From Lunularia cruciata (taxonomy: Eukaryota; Streptophyta; Marchantiopsida; Lunulariales; Lunulariaceae): DNA of 64,000 nucleotides. Below the pieces are notes generated by a model. It was not told the origin of the DNA, did not search any database, and saw only the letters and a program-made list of their open reading frames with translations. The DNA is taken from the NCBI GenBank assembly GCA_948567375.1, contig OX419761.1, positions 31,038,243 through 31,102,242 on the forward strand. Reading direction: 5' to 3'. Below, one piece after another: positions 10,222 through 20,947 of the stretch (positions are counted from its first letter, which is position 1; each line of letters opens with the position of its first letter). A program made the translations under genes and the position numbers.

Positions 10222-10455
10222 TCATGTGTACAAGATGTACAAAATCACCTCAAAGACATCATAATGAACTACAGGGTATACAAATGGATCTTGGTTCTCT
10301 AACATAAGTTCAGCCCTCTCCTCTCCTAATGTTCTCTCCAAATGAGCTCTCATAGCCTCCTTCTGCCTAATGTAGAATTGGACGCGGAATATTATCTTGC
10401 CTTCTAGAGAGGTCCCGGCAACAGAACCAAAAATGTGAGCCGGCCTGTCTCTCAC
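10222..10455 (-). CDS. Leader frame of element B across the primer site
   Basis: A frame of 77 codons that starts 22 bases inside the 5' LTR and runs through the primer-binding site. Its core (VQFYIRQKEAMRAHLERTLG...DPFVYPVVHYD) aligns without gaps over about 36 residues with the leader frame of family E at 53960-54181 (Q-x-E-x-M-R-x2-L-x4-G-x-E ... V-V-x-Y-D), and more distantly with that of family A at 705-920. B is only remotely related to A and E by its pol, so the shared leader is striking. Function unknown. Confidence 0.6.
   Translation of the reverse strand: MRDRPAHIFGSVAGTSLEGKIIFRVQFYIRQKEAMRAHLERTLGEERAELMLENQDPFVYPVVHYDVFEVILYILYT
10411..10429 (-). other. Primer-binding site of element B
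   Basis: On the minus strand TGGTTCTGTTGCCGGGACC begins four bases after the 5' LTR. It starts with the TGG expected opposite a tRNA CCA end and has the TTGCCGGG core seen in Asp-type sites of some plant Ty3 elements. The exact tRNA was not determined. It differs from the initiator-Met sites of A and E. Confidence 0.65.
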
Positions 10456-11112
10456 TCAGGATGAACCTCTGATGGCTATTATGGTAGCGCACCATGGACT
10501 AAGAAGGCAAGGAACCCCAACTCCATCATACTCCTCCAAGGCTAACACTCCAAGACTCAAGACATTGCTCACTAGAGAACTCAATGAGAGAGAGATAGTT
10601 GCAAATGAAAGGATGATGAGTACCTCCTCACTCCTTGTTTATATACTTGTGAAATAGTTACGTACCAAAGTTACTAATTACCGTAGTAACTCAAGTTACT
10701 AGACTAAAAGTCAAGTAAAGTCAAAAAGTAGAAAGGAATATCCATTCACATGGGCATATTCCCCTTATCTTGACCCAACCACTAAAGCAAGGATTCCTTC
10801 ACATGGGCTATCCTTGGACTAAAGAAGAATCCAAAACAAAAAGGCTTGCGGGCCCAAGAGTTCTCAACTCTTTCCCCAAAGCCAAACACCTAGGAATAAT
10901 ACCAAGTCAACACACTAAAATCCAAAATAGTGGTGCTCATCTTTTCTACTTCCTCTAAAGTAAGGTCCCATCTATCTTAGCTATGACTAACTTTAGCTAA
11001 CCATGACTAATATAGAACCATCCTTTATCTCTATATAAATAATATCTCTTAAGTACTTGTAATACCAAGCTAAATATCACAATACCACACACATGCACAA
11101 ATGGGTGTTACA
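10434..11112 (-). repeat. 5' LTR of element B
   Basis: Twin of 3311-3989. On the minus strand it holds the active-side promoter and ends GGCTCACA next to the primer site. Confidence 0.95.
11031..11041 (-). promoter_or_regulatory. TATA box of B 5' LTR
   Basis: Plus-strand ctatataaata, giving TATTTATATAG on the minus strand, inside the 5' LTR. The copy in the other LTR is 3908-3918. Confidence 0.5.
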
Positions 11113-11833
11113 GATCAAGATGGAAGAAGAGAAGATCAAGGCCATTACTGATTGGCCTACCCCGAAGGATGCTACAGAAGTACGAGCATTCAATGGACTG
11201 GCCAGTTTTTACCGACGGTTCATCCACTATTATGCTCACGTGGCTGCACCATTGACTGACCTCTTGGGAAAGAACTCGAGCTTCCAGTGGACCACCAAGC
11301 ATGAAGAAGCATTCCAGAAGTTAAAGCATATGGTGTCTTCAAGACCTATTCTTCAACCATATGATCCTCAACTACCTTGTGTGGTTGATTTTGATGCTTC
11401 TAACTTTGCAATTGGAGCTGTGTTGCAACAAGAATTTCCAGATGGACTACATCCAATTGCCTTTGTGTCTCGCCGACTAAATACAGCGGAAAGAAATTAC
11501 TCTGCTCGAGATCGGGAACAACTTGCAATGGTATATGCCACCAAGGTATGGAGGCATTATCTCTTGGGGAAACAAGTGATCATGCGAACTGATCACAAGC
11601 CATTGTTGCAGACCTTACACTTGGAGCACATGAAGAGCCGGCATCATCGATGGGAAGAGCAACTCCAATTGTTTGACATCAAACTTGAGTACAAACCAGG
11701 TCGGTTCCATGTCATTCCCGATGCTCTATCACGACGACCTGATTTGAAGGATCTTCCTTTCATCACGGCGGCAATTACAACGGTGTCCATTGACCCTAAG
11801 GTCCACAATGAGTTTCAATCAGCTCTACGATAA
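11113..11833 (+). pseudogene. RT connection and RNase H of element A
   Basis: Pol of A resumes after element B. It has the RT thumb/connection ([16 protein letters not shown]), RNase H ([43 protein letters not shown]) and the typical RNase H end (LEYKPGRFHVIPDALSRRPD). This domain removes the RNA strand during reverse transcription. Confidence 0.9.
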
Positions 11834-11848
11834 GATCTCTTCTTCCAA

Positions 11849-12091
11849 ATGGTACACGGTCGTCTGACAGCATGCGACAAGGAGTACAACACCTTCTCCT
11901 TCAAGGAAGGCCTTTTATTCCATGCAGACCAGATCTATGTTCCAGCCAAAGGTGATCTTCGACTTGTGCGCCTTCAAGAAGCCCATGATTTACCAATAGC
12001 TGGTCACATGGGAGTGGACAAGACCTTGGGCACCCTCCAATGCCAATGGTGGTGGCCCAACATGACACGAGATGTTCGAGACTTTGTCTGA
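11849..12091 (+). pseudogene. Integrase zinc-binding region of element A
   Basis: Contains the His half of the HHCC domain (LRLVRLQEAHDLPIAGHMG, then WWWPNMTRDVRDFV), which folds the N-terminal integrase domain. Part of a broken pol. Confidence 0.8.
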
Positions 12092-12184
12092 TCATGTGAG
12101 AGTTGCCAACGGAACAAGGCCAGCAACCAGAAGCCGAGTGGACTCCTTCAACCACTTGCCATTCCATCCGCTCGTTGGGAGCAT

Positions 12185-12550
12185 GTGAGCTTGGATCTCA
12201 TCACATCCTTGCCAAAGACAAAACAAGGACACACCGCCATCGTGGTGTTTGTGGATAAGCTTAGTAAGCAAATCCACTTGGCACCAACTTGTGATACCGT
12301 GGATGCTCCAACCTTAGCACAAATCTACTTTGACAATGTCTTCAAGCATCATGGCATGCCACACATACTCATCTCCGACCGTGATCCTCGCTTTACCGGG
12401 AAGTTTTGGCAAGCACTCTTTCAGATACTCGGCACCAAGCTTGCTTTGTCCACGGCCTATCATCCTCAAACTGATGGACAAACTGAACGCGCCAATCGTA
12501 CATTGGAGGATATGTTGCGGGCCTTTGTCAATGTCCACCATACCAACTAG
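12185..12550 (+). pseudogene. Integrase catalytic core of element A
   Basis: RNase-H-fold DDE core: MSLDLITSLP (D4), ILISDRDPRF (D65) and TDGQTERANRTLEDM (E101), with the spacing normal for Ty3 integrases. It would join the cDNA ends to host DNA. Confidence 0.9.
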
Positions 12551-12706
12551 GATGAATGTCTTGCAGCTGCAGAATTTGCCTACAACAACTCCAAACAGGC
12601 AAGCACTGGATTTTCTCCCTTCTTTCTCAATTTTGGCCAAGATCCGCTTGTTCCAGATTCTCTTCTTGCTCCCCCTCCCTCTCAGGTTCCTCATACTTCT
12701 ACATTC

Positions 12707-13285
12707 TTGACCACTATATCCCGCTCTCTCCAACAAGCCAAGTCTCACCTCCTTGTTGCTCAGAATCGCCAAAAACAATATGCAGACCATCATCGTCGTG
12801 ATCTCACCTTTGAAGTTGGTGATAAAGTCATGCTATCCTCTAGTAACCTCCCTCTCCCACTTGATACCCAAGTTCGTAAACTTGCTCCTAATTGGATAGG
12901 ACCCTTTGATATCACCCATATTATCTCTCATGTTGCTTATCGTCTTGCCTTACCTTGTCACATGCGTATCCATCCTGTCTTTCATGTTTCCAAGTTGAAA
13001 CCCTTTGTTCCTAACCCTTCTTCCTTTTCCTCTCAAGTCCAACCTCCCCCTCTTCCTATCCCTATCAATGATCATGAGGAGTACAAAGTTGATCGTATCC
13101 TTGCGCGTCGCCATATTCAACGAGGCCGTCGCCAACATACGGAGTACAAGGTCCTTTGGAAAGGGTATCCCCTTCATGATGCCACATGGGAACCTCTTTC
13201 TCACCTCCAGAATGCACAGATGGCCATCAAGGAATTTGAAGCTTCACTGGCGATGAGGACGTCACCAACTAGCGGCGGGGGAATA
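12707..13285 (+). pseudogene. Integrase C-terminus and chromodomain of element A
   Basis: Residues 35-110 are the GPY/F-type module ([23 protein letters not shown]). Residues 124-180 are a chromodomain (EYKVDRILARR, EYKVLWKGYP, ATWEPLSHL), the module that steers chromoviruses to marked heterochromatin. The open frame continues about 66 bases into the 3' LTR (to 13351). Confidence 0.92.
13271..13285 (+). other. Polypurine tract of element A
   Basis: agcggcgggggaata immediately before the 3' LTR, the likely plus-strand primer. Confidence 0.7.
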
Positions 13286-13708
13286 TGTAACAATATGGAG
13301 TTTAGTGACGAAGTTAGTCGGGCTTACGAAGTAGAGAATAAGCCAAAATAGCCTAGAATATTCTAGAAGCATCTATGAAGCTTCTTAGGAAGCTTCCCAA
13401 CTAGTTAACTTGCGCCCTAAGCAGGTAGCTTCTAGAAGGAAGCTTCTAGAAGCTTCTAACTAGCTTAGCTTGCACGCCAAGTAGGCGGCTTCTAGAAGGA
13501 AGCTTCTTGAGAAGCTTCCTAGTTAACTTGACTTGCACTCCAAGAAAGCGGCTCAAGGAAGCTTCTTGAGAAGCTTCAAAGGTCTTGTATGCTACCTATA
13601 AATACCAAGGCCAAAGCTCATGCTAGGCATTCAGAGTTTTCCCTCATTCAAGTGTCCCAATGTGAGTTTCCATTCTCCTATTTCTCTCCTCGGTTTCGGT
13701 CTTTTACA
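13286..13708 (+). repeat. 3' LTR of element A
   Basis: TGTAACAATA ... CTTTTACA, 423 bp, followed by the target copy atact (13709-13713). It has the perfect heat-shock element at 13439-13456 and a TATA box at 13597-13603. Confidence 0.96.
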
Positions 13709-14026
13709 ATACTCATATAGGCAAACAAAACTAAAAGAATGATGGAAATTTTTTGATGAAATTGTCATCATAAGTCATGAATAAAACAATTTTGAGTTAA
13801 ATAAATGAAAAAGCATAAGACTTGAAGTGAATGATTAGTATTGAATAAAATTTAATACTTATTATCAAAATTAATACCAATTATGCATCTCTTCAAACAT
13901 AAGGAAATTAGATTTGGAAATACATAGAATTTTCTTGCATTGACTTAGTTCAAAATAAGATCCATGTGATTTATCCTACATTTGATTCAGTAGTTAAGAG
14001 ATTTTTAGGTCAGCCCTGCACCAATG
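13709..14026. other. AT-rich stretch right of element A
   Basis: Starts with the A target duplication. AT-rich, with no gene or repeat end recognised. Confidence 0.6.
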
Positions 14027-14487
14027 AAATATATATTGTCATGACATTTGTAGCATCGCACTTATATTGCTCAAACGTTGGAGTAGTAGTGTTGGTAGTT
14101 AGAGGTATTTGGGCAATTATTCATAAACTACTTATTGATGGTCAGATTTCATGTTCAGGGTATTGACTACATAGTAGGGCCTACAGTCCTTGCATCATTC
14201 ACACCATCAGGTGTGCCGTCATTGGGACCTTTAAGGTTGGAGACCTAGGTCGAGATCAGGAGGTATACTTTCAAAGGAGTGCTCCATAGAGCTCACTTCT
14301 ATGATGTTTAGCCTTTGAGTTCTTGGCTATGGTGGATAGAGGTCAACGAGCATCACTTGGAATCACTTAGCTAGAGTGGGTGTGGTTTGATTGTAATCAA
14401 TGCACAATTGTTGGTAAATTGTTGAGTGATTGATCAAATATTGATTTGATTGAGTGTAATTAGAGGTGAGAACAAACTGATTGCATC
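14027..14487 (+). repeat. 5' LTR-like segment of D1
   Basis: Matches 32035-32500 and the complement of 38120-38560 (ggagtagtagtgttggtagttagagg; tggctatggtgga). Its left part is not recognisable, so the outer LTR boundary is uncertain. A degenerate initiator-Met-like site (gcatcagagaag) follows. Confidence 0.65.
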
Positions 14488-15385
14488 AGAGAAGTCAAGT
14501 CAAGGAGAAATATGGTGCAAGAACAAAGGGTGTTGGTGGTATCTCCAAGCCTTGTTGATCGTTGGTAGCTTGATCATGGTTTAGATTTTTGCTATAGTGA
14601 TTGTGTGCAAAAGCTCATTCAAATTGATGTAGAATTGGTAGTGAGGCAGACGGTGTGCAAAAATGCTAGCCAAATTTCCCTAAGAATAGAGTCAATTTCA
14701 AGCAATGGTGTTCATTGGTGAAAGTAAGACCAATTTGGTGTAAATTCAGCTCAAAGTGCAAAATTGAAGGTGGAGTTAGGAACCCATTCCCACAAATTAG
14801 AAATTTGAAGATCCCCATCTTTTCAATTTGGCTCGAGTGGAGATTTAGCGGAAGGTTTGACAATCTGCCAACTCTAGGGATTTATGTCAGATTTTGGCTC
14901 AAGTTGGAGAAGCTTGGCCAGATTTTGAGGAGGTTCGCCAGATTTGAAGTGGCAAGAAGAAAGTCCTCATTTGGCTAGATTTAGAGAGGGTTCAAAGTGG
15001 CAAGAAGAAAGGCCTACTTCATCTACTTTGCTAGTAGTCTTTGGTTTTTCCGAGCATATTGAGCTCAACATGGTGGAGGAGAGAGTGGTGGCATCTGGAT
15101 TTGGTTGGGAGACCTCATCCACAATTGTTACTTCTTCTAGAGTGCAATAGAGTGCACCACACCATGGTGATTTCTAAAGATAAGGTGGACAACCTAGATC
15201 CTTATGGAACAAGTGGATGGCCTAGTGTAGTGAGATCCTTATCTTTATTTTTGGATCAACAACAACTAATGAGTAGTGGTGTTGCTTGTTGGACTTGTGG
15301 TGGACCTCACCATAAGAGAAAGTGCACTCAAGGTAACAGGCCTGATATCTCTAGTGCATCTCAATCGACACAGAGACAATGTGAC
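14488..15385 (+). pseudogene. Leader and gag region of D1, zinc-knuckle part
   Basis: Little is recognisable before 15150. Then comes a frame with CWTCGGPHHKRKC at 15287-15325, a C-x2-C-x3-H-x4-C knuckle typical of a nucleocapsid. gtgac at 15381-15385 is the left target copy of C1, and D1 coding sequence resumes at 25118. Confidence 0.55.
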
Positions 15386-15798
15386 TATAAAAGACCAAGA
15401 CCAAGGAGAGAAATAAAAAGAATGGAAGATCACATCGGGACACTTGAGTGTGTGAAACTCCAAATGCCTAGCACGAGCTTTGGCTTTGGTATTGATAGGG
15501 ACCATACAAGACTCTTGAGAAATTTCTCCAGAAGCTTCCTTGAGCCACTTTCTTGGAGTGCAAGCCAAGTTAATCGCAAAGTTTCTTAGGAAGCTTCCTT
15601 CTAGAAGTTGTCTACTTGGTGTGCAAGCTAAGCTAGGTGGAAGCTTCTAGAAACTTCCTACTTGGAGTGCAAGTTAAGCTAGTTTGGAAGCTTTCCAAGA
15701 AGATTTGTAGATACTTCTAGAATATTCTAGACTAATTTGGCCTATTTGCTACTTCATTAGTCTTGACTAACTTCATCATTAAAATCCATATTGTTACA
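15386..15798 (-). repeat. 3' LTR of C1
   Basis: 413 bp, A-family LTR in reverse. It includes a four-unit heat-shock-type site at 15640-15657 (plus strand GAAGCTTCTAGAAACTTC). Confidence 0.9.
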
Positions 15799-18715
15799 TA
15801 TTTCTCCACTGCTAGTTGATGATGTCCTTGTTGCCATTGAAGCTTCAAACTCCTGAAGGGTTGTTTGTGCATTATGGAGATGAAAAGAGGTTCCTAAGTG
15901 GCATCGAAAAGAGGTTCCTAAGTGGCATCATGAAGAGGATACACTTTCCAAAGGACCTTGTACTCTATATGTTGTTGGTGGCCTTGTTGAATGTGGCAAC
16001 GCGCAAAGATATAATCAACTTTGTATTCCTCAAGATCATTGATAGGGATGGGAGGAGGAAGAGGTTGGACACAAGAGGAAAAAGAAGATAGAGTAGGGAC
16101 AAAGGGTTTCAACTTGGAAATATGAAAGACATGGTGGATATGCATGTGACAAGGCAAGGCAAGGCGATAAGGAACAAGAGAAATGATTTGGGTGACCTCA
16201 AAAGGTCCTATCCAATTAAGAGCAAGTTTACAAAATTGGATATCAAGTGAGAGGGGTAGTATACTAGACAAGAACATGACTTTATCACAAACTTGAAAGG
16301 TGAGATCACAATGATGGTGGTTTGCATATTGTTTTTGACAAATTTGGGCAACAAGGAGGTAAGATTTGGCTTGTTGGAAGGATTCGGATATGGTGGTCAA
16401 GAAGTTTGAAGTATAAGGGACATGAGATGGAGGAGGAGCAAGAAGAAAATATGGAACAAGTGGATCTTGACCAAAGTTGAGGAAAAAAGGAGAGAATTCA
16501 ATGCTTGCCTATTTGGAATTATTGTATGCAAACTTTGCAATTGCAAGATATTCATCCCAATTTGTATGGTGAACATTGACAAAGGCACAAAGCATATCCT
16601 CCAAGGTGTAATTTGCATGTTCAATTTTTCCATCAGTTTGAGGATGATAGGCCATGGACAAAGCAAGCTTGGTCTTGAATATCTAGAAGAGTGCTTGCCA
16701 AAACTTTCCAATGAATTGCGGATCATAGTCAATGATGACTACGTGGTATCCCATGATGCTTAAAGACATTGTCAAAGTTGATCTGCATTAATGTTAGAGG
16801 ATCCACGATATCAAAGGTTGGTGCCAAATGGATTTGCTTACTAAGCTTATTTACAAACACCACAATCGTCATGTGACCTTGCTTTGTCTTGGGCAAGGAT
16901 GTGATGAGATCCAAGCTCATGTGTTCCGATCGAGCATATGGGATGGGAAGTGGTTGAAGTGAGTCCACTTAGTTTTTGGTTGCTAGCCTTGTTGCATTGG
17001 CAACTCTCACACAATTGAAGAAACTTTCAAACATCTTGTGTCATATTGGTTCACCACCATTGGTGTTGGAGGGTATTCAAGGCCTTGTCCACACTCATGT
17101 GACCAACAATTTGGTAAGTCATGGGCTTCTTAGAGGCACACAAGTCGGAGATCATCCTTGGCTGGAACATAAATTTGGTTTTCATAGAATAGAATGCCTT
17201 CCTTGTAGAAGAAGATATTTTGCTCCTTGTCACATGTTACAAGATGACCTTGTACAATCTAAAAGAAAGGATCTTGTTGGAGAGTTGTCTTAAACTTGAT
17301 TTGGACTTTAGAGTCAATTGATACCATTGTAATTGCCATCGTGATGAGAAGGAGAGACTTCAAATCAGGTCATTGTGATAGGGCATCAAGGATAGCATGG
17401 AACCTAACAGGTTTGTACTCAAGTTTGATGTCAAAAAATTATAGTTGTTCCTCTCATTGATGATGTCTACTCTTCATGTGTTCCAAGTGTAAGGTCTACA
17501 ACAATGGTTTATTATCAAATTGCATGATTACTTGTTTCCCCAAGAGATAATGCCTCCATATCTTGGTAGCATATACCATTCCAAGTTGTTGATCTTGAGT
17601 AGAGTAATTCCTATTAGCCATATTTAGTCAGCAAGACACAAAGGCAATGGGATGCAGTCCATATGGGAATTCATACTACAACACGGCTCCAATTGCAAAG
17701 TTAGAAGCATCAAAATCAACCACACAAGGTAGTTGAGGATCATATGGTTGAAGAATGGATCTTGAAGACACTATATGTTTTAGCTTCTAGAATGCTTCTT
17801 TGTGCTTGGTGGTCCATTGAAAGCTTGAGTTCTTCCCAAGAGATCAGTCAATGGTGTAGCCACATGAGCATAATAGTGGATGAACAATTGGTAAAAATTG
17901 CAAATCCATTAAATGCCCATACTTTTGTAGTATCCTTTGGAGTAGGCCAATCAATAATGGCCTTGATTTTCTCTTCTTCCATCTTGGTCCCCTCTTATGA
18001 GATCTTGTGACCCCAAGAAGGTAACTTCCTTTTGCCAAAAGGTACTCTTTGACTTCTTGCAATAAAATTTCTATTGTCATAGTCATCTTAGGACTTCTTG
18101 CACATGATTTATGTATTCTACCTTTGTCTTGCTATAGATTAATATATCATCCAAGAACACCACCGTGTACCAATCTAACAGTCCATCCAACACCCAACCA
18201 TGTACCAATCTAACAATCCATCCAACGCCCAATGCATCTGATCCATGAAGATTGTTGGAGTATTAGTGATCCAAAAGGTAGAACTCTCCACTCAAAATGC
18301 CCATACCTTGTGCAAAAGGTAGACTTTTGCACATCCTCCTTATCAATGGGGATTTTCCAATAGCTGCTACAAAGATCTACCTTGGAGAAGTGTTGTGCTC
18401 CACTCAATTGATCAATCAAGTCATCAATTCCAGGCAAGAAATATGCATTCTTCGTTCTTTGTTTGTTGAGCTCTCGGTAGTCAATACAAAAAAAAAGTCC
18501 TCCATCCTTCTTGGGAACAAATAGTATTGGTGCTCCCCAAGGAGATGTATTATGTCATATGAACTCCTTCTCCAACAACTCCATAAGTGTTATTTGGCAA
18601 TTCTTCCAACTCCTTTGGTGAGAGCCAATAGATTGGTCTACTCATTGGAGTACTCCTTGGAGTACTCCTTGGAAATAACTCAATCTTGAAGGGCATACCA
18701 CAATTGGAGGGTAAT
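15799..18715 (-). pseudogene. Pol region of C1 (chromodomain, integrase, RNase H, RT)
   Basis: Read on the minus strand from the right: RT part ([21 protein letters not shown], 18210-18437), RNase H, integrase (HMSLDLITSLPKTKQGH near 16900), then GPF module and chromodomain (EYKVDYIFARC, EYKVLWK) in 15918-16400. Homologous to A throughout and much decayed. The region stops at gtaat (18711-18715), where C2 entered. Confidence 0.85.
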
Positions 18716-19140
18716 TGTAAAAGATCAAGACTGAGGAAAGAAATAGAAAATGGAAATTCACATTGGGACACTTGAATGAGGGAAAACTCTGAATGCTTAG
18801 CATGAGCTTTGGCTTTGGTATTTATTGGTGGCATACAAGGCCCTTGAGAAACTTCTCAAGAAGCTTCCTCAAGCCGCTTTCTTTGAGTGCAAGCCAAGTA
18901 AACTAGGAAGCTTCTCAAGAAGCTTCCTTCTAGAAGCCGCCTACTTGACGTGCAAGCTAAGCTAGTTAGAAGCTCCTAGAAGCTTCCTTCTAGAAGCTAC
19001 TTACTTGCGGTGCAAGTTAAGCTAGCCGGGAAGCTTCCCAAGAAGCTTCCTAGATACTTCTGGAATATCCTAGGCTAATTTGTCTTATGTGCTACTTCTT
19101 AAGTCCGACTAACTTCATTGCTAAACTCCATATTGTTACA
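18716..19140 (-). repeat. 3' LTR of C2
   Basis: 425 bp, TGTAAAAGATC ... TATTGTTACA on the plus strand. Next to it, 19141-19160 is the complement of the purine tract. Confidence 0.93.
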
Positions 19141-20388
19141 TATTCCCCCGCCGCTAGTTGGTGACGTCCTCATTGCCAGTGAAGCTTTGAATTCTTGGAT
19201 GGCCGTCTGTGCATTTTGGAGGTGAGAAAGAGGTTCCTATGTGGCATCATGAAGGGGATACCCTTTCCAAAGGACCTTGTACTCCGTATGTTAGTGACGA
19301 CCTTGTTGAATATAACGACATGCAAGGATACGATGAACTTTGTACTCCTTATGATCATTGATAGGGACAAGAAGAGGAGGAGGTTGGACTCAAGAGGAAA
19401 AGGAAGAGGGGTTAAGAACAAAGGGTTTCAACTTGGAAACATGGAAGACAAGATAGATACAAATATGACAAGGCAAGGCAAGTCGATAAGCAACAGGAGA
19501 GACAATTTGGGTGATATCAAAGGGTCCTATCCAATTAGAGGCATGTTTACAAACTTGGGTATCAAGTGGGAGAGGGAGGTTACTAGAGGATAGCATGACT
19601 TTATCACCAACTTCAAAGGTGAGATCACAACGATGGTGGTCCGCATATTGTTTTTGGTGATTCTGAGCAACAAGGAGGTAAGACTTGGCTTGTTGGAGAG
19701 AGTGGGATATAGTGGTCAAGAATGTGGAAGTATGAGGAACTTGAGATGGAGGGGGAGCAAGAAAAGAATCTGGAACAAACAGATCTTGGGCAAAATTGAG
19801 AAAGGAAGGAGAAAATCCGGTGCTTGCTTGTTTGGAATTGTTGTAGGCAAACTCTGCAACTGCAAGACATTCATCCCAATTGGTATGGTGGACATTGACA
19901 AAGGCACATAGCATGTCCTCACATGATCGGACAAATTCTTGAACATCTTGTGTCATGTTGGGCCACCACCATTGACGTTGGAGTGTACCCAAGGTCTTGT
20001 CCATACCCATGTGACCAGCAATGGGTAAATCATGGGCTTCTTGAAGGCGCACAAGTCGAAGATCACTTTTAGTTGGAACATAGATCCGGTCCTCATGGAA
20101 TAAAAGGCCATCCTTGATGAAGAAGGTGTTGTATTCCTTATTGCATGCCGTAAGGCAACCATGTACCATTTGGAAGAAGAGATCTTGGTGTAGAGCTGAC
20201 TGAAACTCGTTTTGGACCTTGGAGTCAATTGACACCATTGAAATTGCCACTATGATGAGAGGAAGAGACTTCAAATCAGGTCGTTGTGATAAAGCATCAG
20301 GGATGACATGGAACCGACCTGGTTTGTACTCAAGTTTGATGTCATACAGTTGGAGTTGTTCCTCCCATTGATAATGTCTACTCTTCAT
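19141..20388 (-). pseudogene. C2 integrase with GPF module and chromodomain remnants
   Basis: The long frame 19390-20388 (332 residues) opens with the RNase H end (LEYKPGRFHVIPDALS), includes the integrase His motif (LRLVRLQEAHDLPIAGHMG) and closes in the [11 protein letters not shown] module. The chromodomain part lies at 19170-19420. The integrase is incomplete. Confidence 0.85.
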
Positions 20389-20523
20389 GTGTTCCTAATG
20401 TAAGGTCTGCAACAATGGTTTGTGATCAATTCGCATGATCATTTGTTTTTCCAAGAGGTACTACCTCCATACCTTGGTAGCATATACCATTGCAAGATGT
20501 TCTTGATCTCAAGCAGAGTAGTT

Positions 20524-20910
20524 TCATTCAGCCGTATTGAGTTGGCAAGACACAAAGGCAATGGGATGGAGTCCATCTAAGAATTCTTGTTGCAGCACGG
20601 CTTCAATTGCAAAGTTAGAAGCATCAAAATCAACCACACAAGGTAGTTGAGGATCATATGGTTGAAGAATGGGTCTTGAAGACACCATATGCTTTAACTT
20701 TTGGAATGCTTCTTCATGCTTGGTGGTCCATTGGAAACTCAAGTTCTTTCCCAAGAGGTCAGTCAATGGTGTAGCAACATGAGCATAATAATGGATCATC
20801 CTTTTGGGTAGGCCAATCAGTAATGGCCTTAATTTTCTCTTCTTCCATCTTGATCTCCTCTGATGAGATCTTATGACCCAAGAAGGTAACCTCCTTCTAC
20901 CAAAAGGCAC
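20524..20910 (-). pseudogene. C2 RNase H region
   Basis: Frame of 128 residues with VVDFDASNFAIEAVLQQEF and ILQPYDPQLPCV, homologous to 11113-11833 of A. Confidence 0.8.
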
Positions 20911-20947
20911 ACTTTGACTTCTTGTAGTAAAATTTCCATTATCGTAG

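Larger units (their letters stand above)
3311..11112 (-). mobile_element. Element B: whole-looking Ty3/gypsy element, non-chromovirus
   Basis: A 7802-bp element in the RT region of A, on the minus strand. The two 679-bp LTRs show no difference by eye and their contents are offset by a constant 7123 bp, so it is very young. The flanking duplication is gatc (3307-3310 and 11113-11116), 4 bp, or 5 bp with one mismatch. Order on the minus strand: LTR, primer site, leader frame, accessory zinc-knuckle frame, one long gag-pol frame, LTR. No chromodomain follows the integrase. The RT style (FGDGYSGYNQI, FIDDF) and the extra 5' frame recall the Tat/Athila side of plant Ty3 elements. No break was noticed in gag-pol. 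Confidence 0.95.
261..13708 (+). mobile_element. Element A: Ty3/gypsy chromovirus, split by element B
   Basis: Order on the plus strand: LTR, initiator-Met primer site, leader frame, gag, protease-RT, (element B), RNase H, integrase, chromodomain, purine tract, LTR. The LTRs of 422 and 423 bp differ at about seven positions (roughly 98% identity), so insertion was recent: under about 1 million years if 1e-8 changes per site per year is assumed. Exact 5-bp duplications (atact) lie at 256-260 and 13709-13713. The chromodomain places it among the chromoviruses. It is broken, with a few breaks besides the B insertion. C1, C2 and G belong to the same family. Confidence 0.95.

Noticed and set aside
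12314-12793. 159-codon frame on the minus strand of A
   Set aside because: Antisense to the integrase core, with no domain of its own.
15041-15589. 182-codon frame as a single host gene with a zinc knuckle
   Set aside because: It crosses the D1/C1 junction at 15385, so only the part before it belongs to D1 gag.
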